Shown: positions 22,036 to 33,043 of the stretch, piece after piece
Layout: each line of letters opens with the position of its first letter
Numbering within the stretch: position 1 is the first letter of the stretch
Source of the DNA: Paramyrothecium sp. XJ0827
Lineage: Eukaryota; Ascomycota; Sordariomycetes; Hypocreales; Stachybotryaceae
Direction: 5' to 3'
Length of the DNA stretch: 64,000 nucleotides
Assembly (NCBI GenBank): GCA_020881915.1
Contig: JAJFPB010000004.1
Span: forward strand, 496,001 to 560,000
Made by a program: the position numbers and the translations under genes
The notes under the pieces: generated by a model
Seen by the model: the letters and a program-made list of their open reading frames with translations, nothing else
Told to the model about the DNA's origin: nothing
Database searches by the model: none

Positions 22036-22466
22036 TCTTGATATTATATGAATAAATCCAAGGTCTTGATTGAAATATTATTAGTTCTTAGAATAGCTCA
22101 AGATGGTAATAATACCTGTGTTTTAAACTACAGGTCTTATTCAATTTTATTTTTCTATAAGAATTAGAACTAGTATGTGAAGCTCAATGCCCAGATGGTG
22201 CAAATCATATGCATGAATGATGGTTTATACGTCTACCGAACTCGCCGTGCTGTATAACCTTGAGCCTGAGAAGTACGTCGACGTTACAGGCTTCTTCAGC
22301 AACCAGGCGAGCCTTAAGCCATTGCAAACTATGGTCCTCCGCCGAGCTTACCTTTCAAGATCAGATTTTCGTCTACTAGCGGCATCACTGGGTATTTGCA
22401 TTTCATGGCTGGTGCAGTAAATCAGTACCTATGTACTTTATGGGACCCTTTCAATTTCGCCTGTCT
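22036..22466. other. Convergent intergenic region
   Basis: Lies between the histidine phosphatase stop and the end of the NACHT/WD40 remnant. A 67-codon plus-strand frame at 22217-22420 has no recognised domain and is not called. Confidence 0.4.
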
Positions 22467-22694
22467 CTATCTATAAGTGTATCCATCAAATGTGGCTGAA
22501 ATTTCCACAAGAACAACATGTCCTGCCGCGCATCCAATAGCCAAGGTTGATGCACTCGTAGCTGAAACTAAAGATCGATACGACTGTGGTAGCCATATAA
22601 TCTTCTCGCCATTCCACGTAATCCAGTGTCGGTCCACGCTTTGACCTATACCTGTATATCTGGGCTGCAAGATAGTGCTAGACATTGTTTTGGC
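22467..22694 (-). pseudogene. Separated C-terminal end of the NACHT/WD40 protein
   Basis: Directly after TAG 22695-22697 the same reading frame stays open for 75 sense codons to TAG 22467-22469. It encodes sequence typical of the tail of fungal NACHT-WD40 proteins: ILQPRYTGIG, DRHWITWNGEKIIWLPQSYR and TLAIGCAAGHVVLVEIS. The preceding repeat is incomplete without it. The defect is a single nonsense codon and no frameshift is needed. It has an internal ATG, but a separate gene is unlikely. Confidence 0.8.
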
Positions 22695-25600
22695 CTAGGA
22701 CAGTTGTTGCAATGAAAGAGAGCCATGGCTGGTATAGATTAGCCCAGAACCATCGAATCGAGGATTGGCTTTTATGCCAAGCCATGCAGTGGTTTCACAG
22801 ACACCTGTAACAGTATCCCAAAGCTTCAATGTGTCATCAACAGATACCGACGCCAGCTGATTAGACCTAGATGGAAACGTAATCGACCGCAAAATCTCAT
22901 TTTGCTCCTTCAATGTTGTAACACATTCCCCTGTTGATGTGTCCCAAACTCTTATAGTCTGAGTTGATGCCGATGCAAGGTATTTCGAATCGTGTGAGAA
23001 TGTGATACACTGAATCGGAGTATGATAGCCTTCAAGTACGGCTACGCAGGAGCTTAAGCCAACGTCCCACAGCCTTATTGTGTTATCAGAAGACGCTGAC
23101 GCCAGCCACTTCGAGTCAGGTGAGAACACCAGTAAATGGACCGAGTTGCCATGGGCTCTTAGAATTGCTTTGTAGCGACCCGTTGTAGTGTCCCAGACAA
23201 TTATGGTAGGGACTAATGATGTTGCGGCAAACAATCGTAAATCAGGTGAAAAGACCATCGAGCCATGTGAACCGTTCAAGGATACTGGCTCAAGCAAGTT
23301 GAAATAGTCTGTAATTACGACCTTTCCAGCACCTGTGTCGGTGTTGATGATCTTGATAGTATAGCTATCTGATGCCAATGCTAGATGGCTCGAGTCGGGC
23401 GAGAATACCACTGAATAGACTAACACACTGTGGTGCTGTCTCTCGAATGTGGCTATGTTGCTGTGTGTTTTCGAATCCCAGAGCTTTACGGTATAATCAC
23501 TCGATATTGATGCTAGCCGGCTCGAGTCGGGGGAAAATATAACAGAAGAGACTGCACTGTTATGATGTTTTCCCTCAAATCCTGTTCTATCAGTATAAAT
23601 TGTAGCGTCCCAGATCTTGACAGTTCGGTCAGCTGATGCTGATGCTAGGCGGTTCGAGTTTGGTAAGAACACCACTGCATTAACAGTACCGTCATGGCCT
23701 TTGCGCCTTATGTAGGCCCCTGTTATAGCATCCCAAAGATGTATATCACGATCTAACAACGTTGACACTATCATGCTCGAATCAGGTGAGTATATCGCTG
23801 TACTAACCATGCCAGTCTGAAGCGTTGCTGCGCAGGTGCCTGTTTCGACATCCCAAAGTTTGATTGTGAGGTCATATGATCCTGACAATAGCCGCTTCGA
23901 GTTGGGCGAGAATACGACTGACTGGACGGAGCCATTGTGGCCCTTCAAAGTTGTTACACATGTGCGTGCTGCGGTGTCCCAGAGCTTGATGGTCTCATCC
24001 GAAGACGCTGATGCCAGCAGCATTGATGCGGTCGAAAAGGATAGAGAATTAACAGAATTACGGTGTCCGTCCAGTATAAATGCGCAAGCGCCTGTTTCAG
24101 CATCCCAAAACCGGATCTTACTGTCGCCGGCAGATGCTGAAGCGAGCCACTCAGAGTTCGGCGAGAAAACTACCGGTTTGACTGCGAATTCATGGCCTGT
24201 AAGCACTGCTATGCATGTACCTAATACAGCGTCCCAGATTCTTATTGTGGTGTCAAATGATGCTGACGCCAGCCGAGTCGAGTCAGGTGAGAATGCTATC
24301 GATGTTACTGATCTATTGTGACCCTCAAGCGTTGTCAAATGAGCCCCGGTAGTGGTGTCCCAGAGCCGGATAGTCAGGTCGTTCGATGCTGATGCCAATC
24401 GTCGTCCGTCAGGTGAGCACTTTATATCAGTGACCGGCTCTCTATGGCCCTCAAGTGTTGTTTGACAAGCATCCCAGACCGAACTTATCCTCGGTGGTAA
24501 AGATAGCCACGATAAAAATTGGTTGTAGAACGTGTTGCGAACGATACTTCGCTCTGGCGCAAAGACTATGGCAGAGTAATAAATTTGGAGCGGCCATATG
24601 TCGATAGCGTATCGATGACCGAGAAGAATACGTTGTGTGTCTTGAAGAAGGGCGGATATCCCGTTCCCATTTGCACACTAGATGTATGTCAAGTCTTACA
24701 TGCTTGCTTTGTGAAAATGGGATGATACGGAACTTACATCGACTAAAGCCAACAGGTCGTTCATCATGCCGATAGCCTCCGATATGCAACCTAAAAGACT
24801 AAGTGCCTCGAGCCAATAAAGTAGGTAGCGCGTCAGAAAACGTTGGACAAGATCACCATCTCGTAATTTGTACTCGCTTTTCTTGCAGTGGTAAACCCAG
24901 TATTTGCAGGCATATTGTATCTCAGGCGGCAAGCGGGCATCGATTAACTGCTGAGAAACATCTGTCCGGGGTGTATCTGGCCGACGTAGGTTGCATAAAT
25001 CCCTTTTCAAGACTCCGCTTGCTGATAGTACGTCAAAGCACTGTACTGCCAATCTCATATGAAGTCTAGCCTCGTCTGTATGAAACGGATATCTCTCCTG
25101 CTGATTGCTTTTCTCGGGGTCGACAACGAAATCGCGAAAGGATAAATGAAGCAGACGGATTGGGGATTCCAAATCTGGAGGGATTTTGAGAACCGAGTTG
25201 AAATTGTGTAATTGGTCGTCGATAGTGGCCAAAGAGATCCCTAGAAGCCGAGCGAGGGCAGCTTTTGATAGGGGGGTGACTAGAATTATGATGGAACCAA
25301 TGATTTGCCTAAATCTTGCCGCCACCTCATGAACTTGCGATTTCGTAAGGCCTGCAAACAGTTGGTCTATCACAGGTAGGTATGTTCTATCTAGCTGAGA
25401 TTCATGTCCTCCCTGCTGCAGAACCCTCTTGAGTTGGTCTTTTGGGCCGCCAAGCCTCCTGTCTTGAAGAAAACGGCAGACAGTTGCGGCGAAAATGAAG
25501 AGTGGCACGGCCATTTCGACGAGCCTTTGAACATCTGCATCAGGCCAGTTAGGGGGTAGTTGATGACCGGGTGGCGCAAACCTGTTGTAATCCTCCCTAA

Positions 25601-26789
25601 TGTTGGTCAGTTCATGCTGCATGTAGACAGTGATATCATGCTTGATATCAGGCGTAGGGATCTCTTCCAGAACTAGATCGTCATACTGCCCGTGGATATT
25701 CTTGAACCCGAGTAGTATAGGCAGTTCCGGTCTGCTCGTCACGAAAAACTTCAGACGAACGGACGTGAAACATTTGGTTTGGGTCAAGAGATGTATAATG
25801 ATCCTAATGTCGCTCAGCTGGTCGCACTCATCAAGCGCGTCGACCACAATAACTGTAGGCCATGCACATGATTGCGTGGGGAGCTTTTGCATTGGAGCGG
25901 CAACGAGTTTCTCGAACTGTTCCTTCACGTGTTTGTTGTGGATGCTGGGATCAGCCTCAATCTCATGAAGCACGTACGGTGCCAGTGGAGGTAACTGCCG
26001 TATAAGTTGTGCAACTATTGTGGGAAAGAAGGAAAATGCACTGCCACGGTCGCCTTCGCCTCGCTTGAAAAAGTAGCTCGCTCCAAGGAGGCCCTTATCG
26101 GCAAAATGCTTTGCCAAGGTCCGAGAAACAGTGGATTTACCCGTGCCAGCCATGCCATTCAACCAGAAGATGTTCCTGGTGTCCTGGCTGGTCGACCACT
26201 CCTGACACTGCTTCAAGATATTCGTGCGAGTTCCGGCCAAACACGTCGCGTTGTCAACGTCGCTGTGAGCATCAAAAGCTGCTCGTTCTGCGACGCGTAG
26301 CTTTTTGAGGACAATGTCCTGGTGAATAGTGGAGAGCACCTTTCTGCCAGACAGGTTAGCTACATGCTCAGATAGCGCAAGTGGTACGCACGTTTGATGA
26401 ATCTGTAGGTCTGCCAAGATCGCCGTCCTGCATTGCCTTAGCTTGAAAAGGACGTCGGCTACTTCAGGCTTCTTCAGCGGCCAGACGAGCCTCTTCCATG
26501 TTGTCCCTTGTTCGAGCTTCGCGACTAGCCCGATCAACGTTGAACAGCAGCACTCGACATTGTCTCGAATGTTCTTGGAAGCCTCGATTTTTGCCCCATG
26601 TGGGCCGGCGAGGAACCTTTCGATGTCTTGAAGAGTAGCTCCAAATCTATCGGCCTCGTTCAGGATGTCTCGGACGTCGTGTGGGGCTTTCCTGACTCCG
26701 GCGCAGTACACAGAGCACTGCACGCCGACCTTGACGAAGAGGTCCACGACAGTGGCGATGTTCACAGCGAGACCAAAGGCCTCGGCCAT
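22695..26789 (-). CDS. NLR-like protein: Helo-like N-terminus, NACHT, WD40 repeats (HET-E/NWD type), tail lost to in-frame TAG
   Basis: STAND protein of the HET-E/HET-D/NWD type that acts in incompatibility and perhaps xenorecognition. Exons are 26789-24738 and 24677-22695, joined by a 60-nt intron (GTAAGT...CTAG), for 1,344 residues. The first 190 residues (MAEAFGLAVNIATVVDLFVK) resemble the Helo-like/fungal STAND N-terminal domain. NACHT follows with P-loop GMAGTGKST at about 211-219 and Walker B VVDALDECD at about 312-320. After the intron the protein gives about 14 WD40 units, each near ASASSDxTIxLWDxxTG...GHxxSVxSVxFSPDS, enough for two seven-bladed propellers. Units 5 and 9 are degenerate. 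TAG 22695 removes the conserved end (next to it at 22467-22694). Repeat number in this family is known to vary between alleles. The ligand is unknown. Confidence 0.9.
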
Positions 26790-27822
26790 GGTGAGTCTGC
26801 TGACGGGGTGCTAGAGAACAAGGCTCATCAGGTGAGATTGATCACATCCAAAGGAAAGACCCCGCGCAGCCTGCCCACAGCTGAATGTGCGCTGACCCCT
26901 GTCCATTTCACTATTTGTGCTTGGCGCCAGTTGATTGGCTACGGGGTGAAGGACGCTCTCGCTGATAGGCCCCAAGTCAGGAGGGGGCATTGGAGACCTC
27001 GTGCAACAATAGCTTGGGTCATTATAAGCTAGAATACGGAGAGATTGCTCCTTCCAAGAGAAGCCATCTGTCTCGATGGTGGCACTAGTTGAGGATTTCC
27101 AAGCCAGGCCATTCCGCAGCAAGAGGCGCGCCCGGGTTCGGCATGACCGTGCCTCCGATCATTTAATGAACGCCCATCAGTTTTCCAAAAGAGTCTACAT
27201 GACTACCAGCAGAGTCATTATGGTCATGGAACAGTTGTTTCCTATGAGTACAGTCATGTTCGAGCGAATCAAAAAGCATTTCCTGGTCTGTGCTGTGCAA
27301 GACAGAAAGAACAATTATCTTGCTATGGATCCGTACTGCACGCACTCCGCCACTAATAGCTCTTAGCACTACTTTTTCACGAATTGATACCCTACACGAA
27401 ATGGCCCCTGCTACCCAAATCTAGTCAACAAGATTGCGAAAGAACCACGGACATAGTTCCGACAGTTTTCAATTGGACAAGCAGTAGTCAGGGTCTAGAC
27501 AAGTCTTCCGTAAAAAGTTGTTTCAGCTCTGTCATGTCCCCAATGGCTTATGCAGAGCGATCGACAATAGCCTCGTTTTCAGGTACCCACAGCCCCGTTC
27601 AGCTACCGGGCTAAGACATTGTGTCGGCTTGCCCTAGCTCAATTAACTATTTTCTGCACTGGAATATTGATTGTCGCTATAGTTCGAGACCGCCTTCATG
27701 AAAACCCATTGTAGGAAAATATACATATAAAAGGCGATTTGATGTCACTGTTCAAAAGAGATGAGATCAAAACTCACTCACCCTTCAATACATTCACTTC
27801 ACAACGTCTTTGCAATTCAACC
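26790..27822. other. Divergent intergenic region
   Basis: Upstream of both the NACHT/WD40 gene (minus) and the secreted-protein gene (plus). Open frames are below about 145 codons and overlap or antisense the NLR N-terminus; none carries a domain. Confidence 0.5.
27726..27733 (+). promoter_or_regulatory. TATA box of the secreted-protein gene
   Basis: TATAAAAG lies 97 bp upstream of the ATG at 27823, a typical distance for a fungal TATA-containing promoter. The following sequence is pyrimidine- and CA-rich, as in fungal 5' leaders. Confidence 0.5.
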
Positions 27823-28833
27823 ATGATCAAAATTGCCTTCTTTGCGGCCGCAATGGCTGCGGCTCCCATCGCAGCTTTGCCCAACGGCGATCTGTTTGCA
27901 CGACTCCCTTGCAACAGAGACAACTGCCTACGCGCCGTAAGAGACGCAACAACTCAAATCTCGCAGATCCGTTTCACTGACATCTACTAGATTGTTGCCA
28001 GCTCCTCAAGGTTAGCTGATTGCTCTTCGTTCATGGCTGCGACTGTTACCCCTTGTACCTCCACGGTCACAGACACGGCCACTGTAACTTCAACCACCAC
28101 CGTCAATACTTTTCCTATGAAGAGAGATGCTATTGCGGCTCCCTCTGACGCTGCGCTTGAGATCCGTCAAGGTGGAGCCTGCGCTTTTACCACCAATTCG
28201 CCGACAGCTCTGCCTGCTTTTGCTACAGCCGCCTGCGTCGCTGGTGCGACGGCTGCCAGTGCAAGGTTCTCATCCGCGTGCTCCTGCAACGGTGTTACAG
28301 GAGCAACCACTACTCTAGAGACGCCGACAGTCACTGTGACCTCGACCTCGACGGCCGTGGTTACCGCTCAAGCTACTCCAAGCACCTTTGTTCTTCAGGC
28401 CACGGGTGATCGATCTCTCTATGTTTCCGTCGACAACACGGGTGCGCTGCGATTGACTCGTGACGAGAGCGTTGCCCTCCCCGTCTATGTTGACAACAGC
28501 GGTCAGCTCCGCAGCTTGCGAAACCCGGATCGGTTATTCGTCGATTACTACGAGCCATCGCCGGGTACCGCCGACAACAAGGTGTACAACCACGTCCCCA
28601 GCGACGCCAACTATCGTCTAACCTGCAACTACTACGGCCGTAACGACGGAGACTTCTGGGGACAATGTAATGCAAGTGGCCCGCCCAATGGCAACCCGGT
28701 CGTCTACGGCTTTGGCACATGCCCGAACCAAGGCTACTATGTCTACATGATTCCCAACAACTCCAACGTCAGGTGCTGGGATGGCGGTTATGCTTTCCTG
28801 GGCTTCTACCTCAAGGCTTACATTGGGAACTAA
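27823..28833 (+). CDS. Secreted protein of unknown function
   Basis: Two exons, 27823-27936 and 27991-28833, joined by a 54-nt intron (GTAAGA...CTAG), give 318 residues. The ATG at 27823 is preferred to one in the same frame at 27739, because only the former puts the hydrophobic signal peptide (MIKIAFFAAAMAAAPIAALP) at the N-terminus. The mature N-terminus has the pattern CNRDNCLRAIVASS...DCSSFMAATVTPC, which I recall from many fungal secreted proteins of unknown role. A Thr/Ser/Val-rich linker (VTDTATVTSTTTVNT) follows, with KR pairs for possible processing, then a second Thr-rich stretch and a roughly 150-residue C-terminal globular domain rich in Tyr, Asn and Gly with four Cys. It may act at the cell surface. 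No enzymatic motif is visible. Confidence 0.85.
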
Positions 28834-29011
28834 GTAAAGTTATGTTCTGGTCATCATGTGCAAACAATCGTGGGGTTGCAAAGGGGAGCATTGAGCACTG
28901 CTTTCATTTGACGCAATTACATGGTTCACCTGCATAGTTGTTTGAGCATACTGATTGCATTTAAGCCATAGCCCTTCAATTAATGTTTTGTCTATCTCTG
29001 GAACCCCATGG

Positions 29012-32000
29012 TTACTGCAGCATTTGCTGCATCGCGTTAATACGATATGTTTCCCTTCGCTCCATTAGCTCGGTATGCCGCCCGCTATCCACAATTTGAC
29101 CGCCCTCCACAACGAAAATGACATCCGCCTTTTGAATACTATATAGTCGATGCGTGATAGCAAGGACAGTTGTGCCCCGGGACGCCCGCTCAAGGCCTTC
29201 CTGCAGAGCAGCCTCGCTGGCAGCGTCCAGCGCGCTCGTGCTTTCGTCAAGAAGCAATAGGCGCGGCTTGCGGACAAGTGCTCGAGCGATGGCAAGTCGT
29301 TGACGCTGACCGCCCGATAAGCGTGTTGCGGCAGGGCCACATTCAGTATCATAGCCATCCGGAAGCGACTCAATCACTTCGGCAATGTTGGCCAAGCGAC
29401 ACGCCTCTTTGATCTCCTCATCGGTAGCCTCATGACCAGGCAGGGCTCCCAAGCCAACGTTGAAGCGGACACTGCCGTCAAACAGTGCTGGTTCTTGAGG
29501 CACTATGGCAATGTTGTCGCGGAATGAGACGGACTGCTTCGCAATATCCTGATCGTCGATGAGGACCTCACCGGAGGTAGGCGAGTATAGACGCTGCACA
29601 AGACTCATAATGGTGGACTTGCCAGCTCCAGAAGGACCCACAAGACCACAGAAGCGATTCGGCGGCAATGTGAAAGAAACGTCATCAAGAATAGTAATGT
29701 CAGGCCGGCCAGGGTAGGCGAAGGAGACGTTCTTGAAGGCAACCTTGGCACCGCCCCGGCGCTGGTTGTCTGCAGGGCCAGTACGCTTGGTTTCGCCCGC
29801 AGCTTCGATATCCTCCACCTTGGCGGGATCAGCACCGGGCTTGCCTATGTGGGTGCTAGAGCCCATGTCTACGACGGCCATGACACGGGACAGTGCCAGT
29901 CTAGCACGCGAAAACTCGGGAGCAAGCGAAAACATGTTGCCCCAGAGCTGCACGCTGGTCAACATGGCCACGAGAATAATAAGAAAGTCGCGCTGGGTGT
30001 AGTTGCCCTTCATGATTTGTTGAGAGCCCCACCAGTACGCCAGGGCGTTGATAAAGGTGCCTGTGGTGTAGGAGATGGCAAGCCAGATGTTTGTGGATAC
30101 GGATGCTCGGACAACTTGCTTGCGTGGTGGCTTGAGGAGTCGGTTGAAAGACTCCATGTACTCGTTCTCGAGAGAAAGGATGGCCACGGTACGGATGGAT
30201 TGAATAGCTTCAGTGGCAAGCGAAGTAGCGGTTGAGAAGGCCTCGCGGTGGCGCTCCTCATAACGAGCCAACATGCGCAGCTGCATGAACCCAGAGCCTA
30301 GCAGAATAGGCACAGTGACCAGACAAACAATGGCAATCTTCCATGCGAAGATGTGAGAGATGACGATGGCAATGACAACATTGATGCAGATGGCGAACAC
30401 GGTACCAAACGTCGATCCACTGAAAGCCCCAACTGCAACAGTGTCTTTGGTGATGATGGAGAGCAAGCTGGTAGAAGTACGACCTCCAGACTGGTGCCAG
30501 TGAATACCCTGCTCGAGCAGGGACCTCAAAGACAGGACGCGCAAGTTGTAGAGGAGCCTCTCGGCAACGATGCCGAAACCCAACCAGGCGAAGAAGTTGG
30601 CCAGAAGCTCAACGACGGCGAGCATGAAGAAGAGTCCGGAGAAGAGGCGGCCCAGAGAGTCAATGCTGGCGACAGTGTTGGCGCATGGGTTGAGTGCGCC
30701 AACAGTGAAACCGAAGATGATACCGGATCCGGAGAAGGTGGCTCCGACAAAGACGGCTGCGATGATGGCGAGGACGAACCAGCCGATGGAAGGGCGGATG
30801 AGCCATGCCAGGCCCTTGAAGACGGACTTGAATGGTCGGACAGTGTCGAGTTCCTCGTCCTTGGCAGGCTCCGTCGATCCATCCTCACTCTCCGACTTTT
30901 GGGACTGCTTTGCGTCTTGGCCCTTACCGTCGACTTCCTGCTTCTCGCCTGTGACTTCGGCTTTCTCGTTCACCTGAATCGTATCATCCTTGAGCGTAGA
31001 AGCACCGAGGGAATCGCCGGAGATGGATCCTGCGTCTCCCTTGGTGGTGCCGAGGTTTTGCAACTTGGCCATGCGGGCGAATTCTCCATCTTCCGCCGCG
31101 ATAAGCTCGGCGTATGTTCCCTGTTCGACGACGCGGCCGGCCTTCATCACCACGATGTTGTCGGCGTTGCGAATAGTAGAAAGTCGGTGAGCGATGGAAA
31201 TAATGGTTCGCTTCTCGGCAGCGGCGCGCTCGACAGCAAGTTGGATTCTCTTCTCGCTGGCAGAGTCGAGCGCCGAGGTGGCCTCGTCGAGGACAAGAAC
31301 CTCGGGGTCGCGAATCAGAGCTCGCGCGAGCGCAATACGCTGGCGCTGGCCACCACTGAGCAGGGATCCCTTCGGACCAGCAGATGTGCCGTATCCAGAC
31401 TCGAGGCGGTCAATGAAGCTCGCTGCATCCGCTTGCTCAGCGGCGCGACGCACGAGACTAGCAAGCTCGGCAAAGCCGGCACCAAGGGAGGCAGCAGAGT
31501 TGAGAGCTTCTTTGCCGTTGTTGGCCACCTTCGCGAGTTCCGGGGCCTTGAGCAGTGGCTTGAGATGTTGATGAGCCTCTTTGGGCGAGTTCACTAAACC
31601 AAGCGCGATGTTTTCGAAGATGGAGCGGTCGAGTAAGGAGGGCTCCTGCTGCACGAAGCTGATGAAGCTTCGGAGAGACTTGACGTTGAGCTCGCGAATG
31701 TCGTGGTCGTCAAGCCGAATGGTTCCCTGCGTAGGATCGTACAGACGAGCGATAAGAGCAGCGACAGTGGACTTGCCGCTGCCTGAGAGGCCGACAATGG
31801 CCGTGTATGAGCCGGCCGGGAAGTTGAGGTCGACCTCCTGCAGGACAGGTTGACCAGCGCGTGATGCATACTCGAACGAGACGTTGCGGAAAGAGAGCGA
31901 CTTGGCTGTGCTGTTGGGAAGCACAGCACCCTCGCCAGATGTGCCGTCGATGGTGGAAGGGGTGTCGATGTCCTGCTTCAATCGCTGGTATGCAGCTGTG

Positions 32001-33043
32001 GCACCACCAAGGAATGGGAGGATGGGAGCAATGCCGCCCAACATAACGCATGCGTCGACCAGAAGATAGACAATGGCATAGATCTCACCGATAGAGGTGT
32101 TGTCGCCGTCCACCCTGACCGCGTCGGCAATCTTCTTGCTTCCCTGCCAGAAAGCGAGTGCCATGCCGGAGTAGGCAATGAAGTACAGCAGACCGGCCTG
32201 GACGGCGGAAATAGCGGCCTTCACGATGGCATGCTTGCGCGCCTGGGCCATGTGCTCGGCGAATTTGGTCTCGAGACGGGGACCAGCGCCAAATGCTTGG
32301 ACGACAGCAACATTGGACAGGGCTTCCGAGGCGATGGAGGACGCCGTGGCCGCAGAGGCGTTCTGGCGCTCGTAGTTCTTGCTGATATAATGGCCCCCAA
32401 GAAGGCCGGAGAGGAGGAAGGCAGGAAGCATGGAAATGAGGATGCCAGCCAGCCGGGGCTGCTTGGTGAAGGCGATGATGAAGACGGTGACGAAGAAGCT
32501 GAGCGTGACAATGACGGTTCCGACCTTCTCCGACGTTCCAGCCTGGATTGCAGTGATGTCGCCGTTCAGGCGGCTAGACACTTGCGCCGATGCGCCGTCC
32601 GTGTCGAAGAAGGACGGCGGCTGTCGGAGAAGCGCGGAGACGTACTTGGTCCTCATGCGCATCGCAAGCCGCTGGCTGATGATGTTCCAGCAGGTCAGGT
32701 GGCAGTAGATGAGGACCAGGGCAATCGCGCCAATGTACGCGGTCTTGATGACCTTGTCGTTGATCGCGCTCTCGTACCGGAACGGGTCCGCCGCCGTGGC
32801 TGCCTCATCGGCGGCGCAGGTCGCGCCGTTGAAGTTGTCGATCAGTTGACCGAACAGGACACCCATGAGGGGAAAGGGGACACCGCCGGCAATGGCGGTG
32901 ATGGTGCCGACGATGATGAGGAGCACATCAACCCACGTCGGGTCCGCGGCGAAGAGAAGCTCGAACCAGACGAAGTAGGCTCGAAAAGACTGCAGCATGG
33001 TCTTGGGCTTCTTGGCGCCCGCGTCTGCAGCTTCGGCGGCCAT
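29012..33043 (-). CDS. ABC transporter, ABCB/MDR full-length (TMD-NBD)2
   Basis: ATP-driven plasma-membrane exporter of the P-glycoprotein type, with possible substrates including drugs, toxins and lipophilic metabolites. An intronless frame encodes 1,343 residues, the usual size of fungal full transporters. NBD1 has Walker A GLSGSGKST at about 421, signature LLSGGQRQR at about 560 and Walker B VLVLDEATSALD. NBD2 has Walker A GPSGAGKST at about 1134, signature RLSGGQRQR at about 1242 and Walker B LLLLDESTSALD. Each NBD follows a TMD of about six helices. The linker (about 660-720) is acidic and Lys/Glu-rich. NBD1 carries an Ala/Leu-rich extension between its Q-loop and signature. Start MAAEAADAGAKKPK is the first ATG. 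The Ste6 a-factor transporter is another possibility, but the intronless, long-linker form fits MDR better. Confidence 0.95.
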   Translation of the reverse strand: MAAEAADAGAKKPKTMLQSFRAYFVWFELLFAADPTWVDVLLIIVGTITAIAGGVPFPLMGVLFGQLIDNFNGATCAADEAATAADPFRYESAINDKVIKTAYIGAIALVLIYCHLTCWNIISQRLAMRMRTKYVSALLRQPPSFFDTDGASAQVSSRLNGDITAIQAGTSEKVGTVIVTLSFFVTVFIIAFTKQPRLAGILISMLPAFLLSGLLGGHYISKNYERQNASAATASSIASEALSNVAVVQAFGAGPRLETKFAEHMAQARKHAIVKAAISAVQAGLLYFIAYSGMALAFWQGSKKIADAVRVDGDNTSIGEIYAIVYLLVDACVMLGGIAPILPFLGGATAAYQRLKQDIDTPSTIDGTSGEGAVLPNSTAKSLSFRNVSFEYASRAGQPVLQEVDLNFPAGSYTAIVGLSGSGKSTVAALIARLYDPTQGTIRLDDHDIRELNVKSLRSFISFVQQEPSLLDRSIFENIALGLVNSPKEAHQHLKPLLKAPELAKVANNGKEALNSAASLGAGFAELASLVRRAAEQADAASFIDRLESGYGTSAGPKGSLLSGGQRQRIALARALIRDPEVLVLDEATSALDSASEKRIQLAVERAAAEKRTIISIAHRLSTIRNADNIVVMKAGRVVEQGTYAELIAAEDGEFARMAKLQNLGTTKGDAGSISGDSLGASTLKDDTIQVNEKAEVTGEKQEVDGKGQDAKQSQKSESEDGSTEPAKDEELDTVRPFKSVFKGLAWLIRPSIGWFVLAIIAAVFVGATFSGSGIIFGFTVGALNPCANTVASIDSLGRLFSGLFFMLAVVELLANFFAWLGFGIVAERLLYNLRVLSLRSLLEQGIHWHQSGGRTSTSLLSIITKDTVAVGAFSGSTFGTVFAICINVVIAIVISHIFAWKIAIVCLVTVPILLGSGFMQLRMLARYEERHREAFSTATSLATEAIQSIRTVAILSLENEYMESFNRLLKPPRKQVVRASVSTNIWLAISYTTGTFINALAYWWGSQQIMKGNYTQRDFLIILVAMLTSVQLWGNMFSLAPEFSRARLALSRVMAVVDMGSSTHIGKPGADPAKVEDIEAAGETKRTGPADNQRRGGAKVAFKNVSFAYPGRPDITILDDVSFTLPPNRFCGLVGPSGAGKSTIMSLVQRLYSPTSGEVLIDDQDIAKQSVSFRDNIAIVPQEPALFDGSVRFNVGLGALPGHEATDEEIKEACRLANIAEVIESLPDGYDTECGPAATRLSGGQRQRLAIARALVRKPRLLLLDESTSALDAASEAALQEGLERASRGTTVLAITHRLYSIQKADVIFVVEGGQIVDSGRHTELMERRETYRINAMQQMLQ

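Noticed and set aside
30353..31597. 414-codon plus-strand frame
   Set aside because: Antisense shadow of the GC-rich ABC transporter gene; acidic low-complexity translation without a domain.
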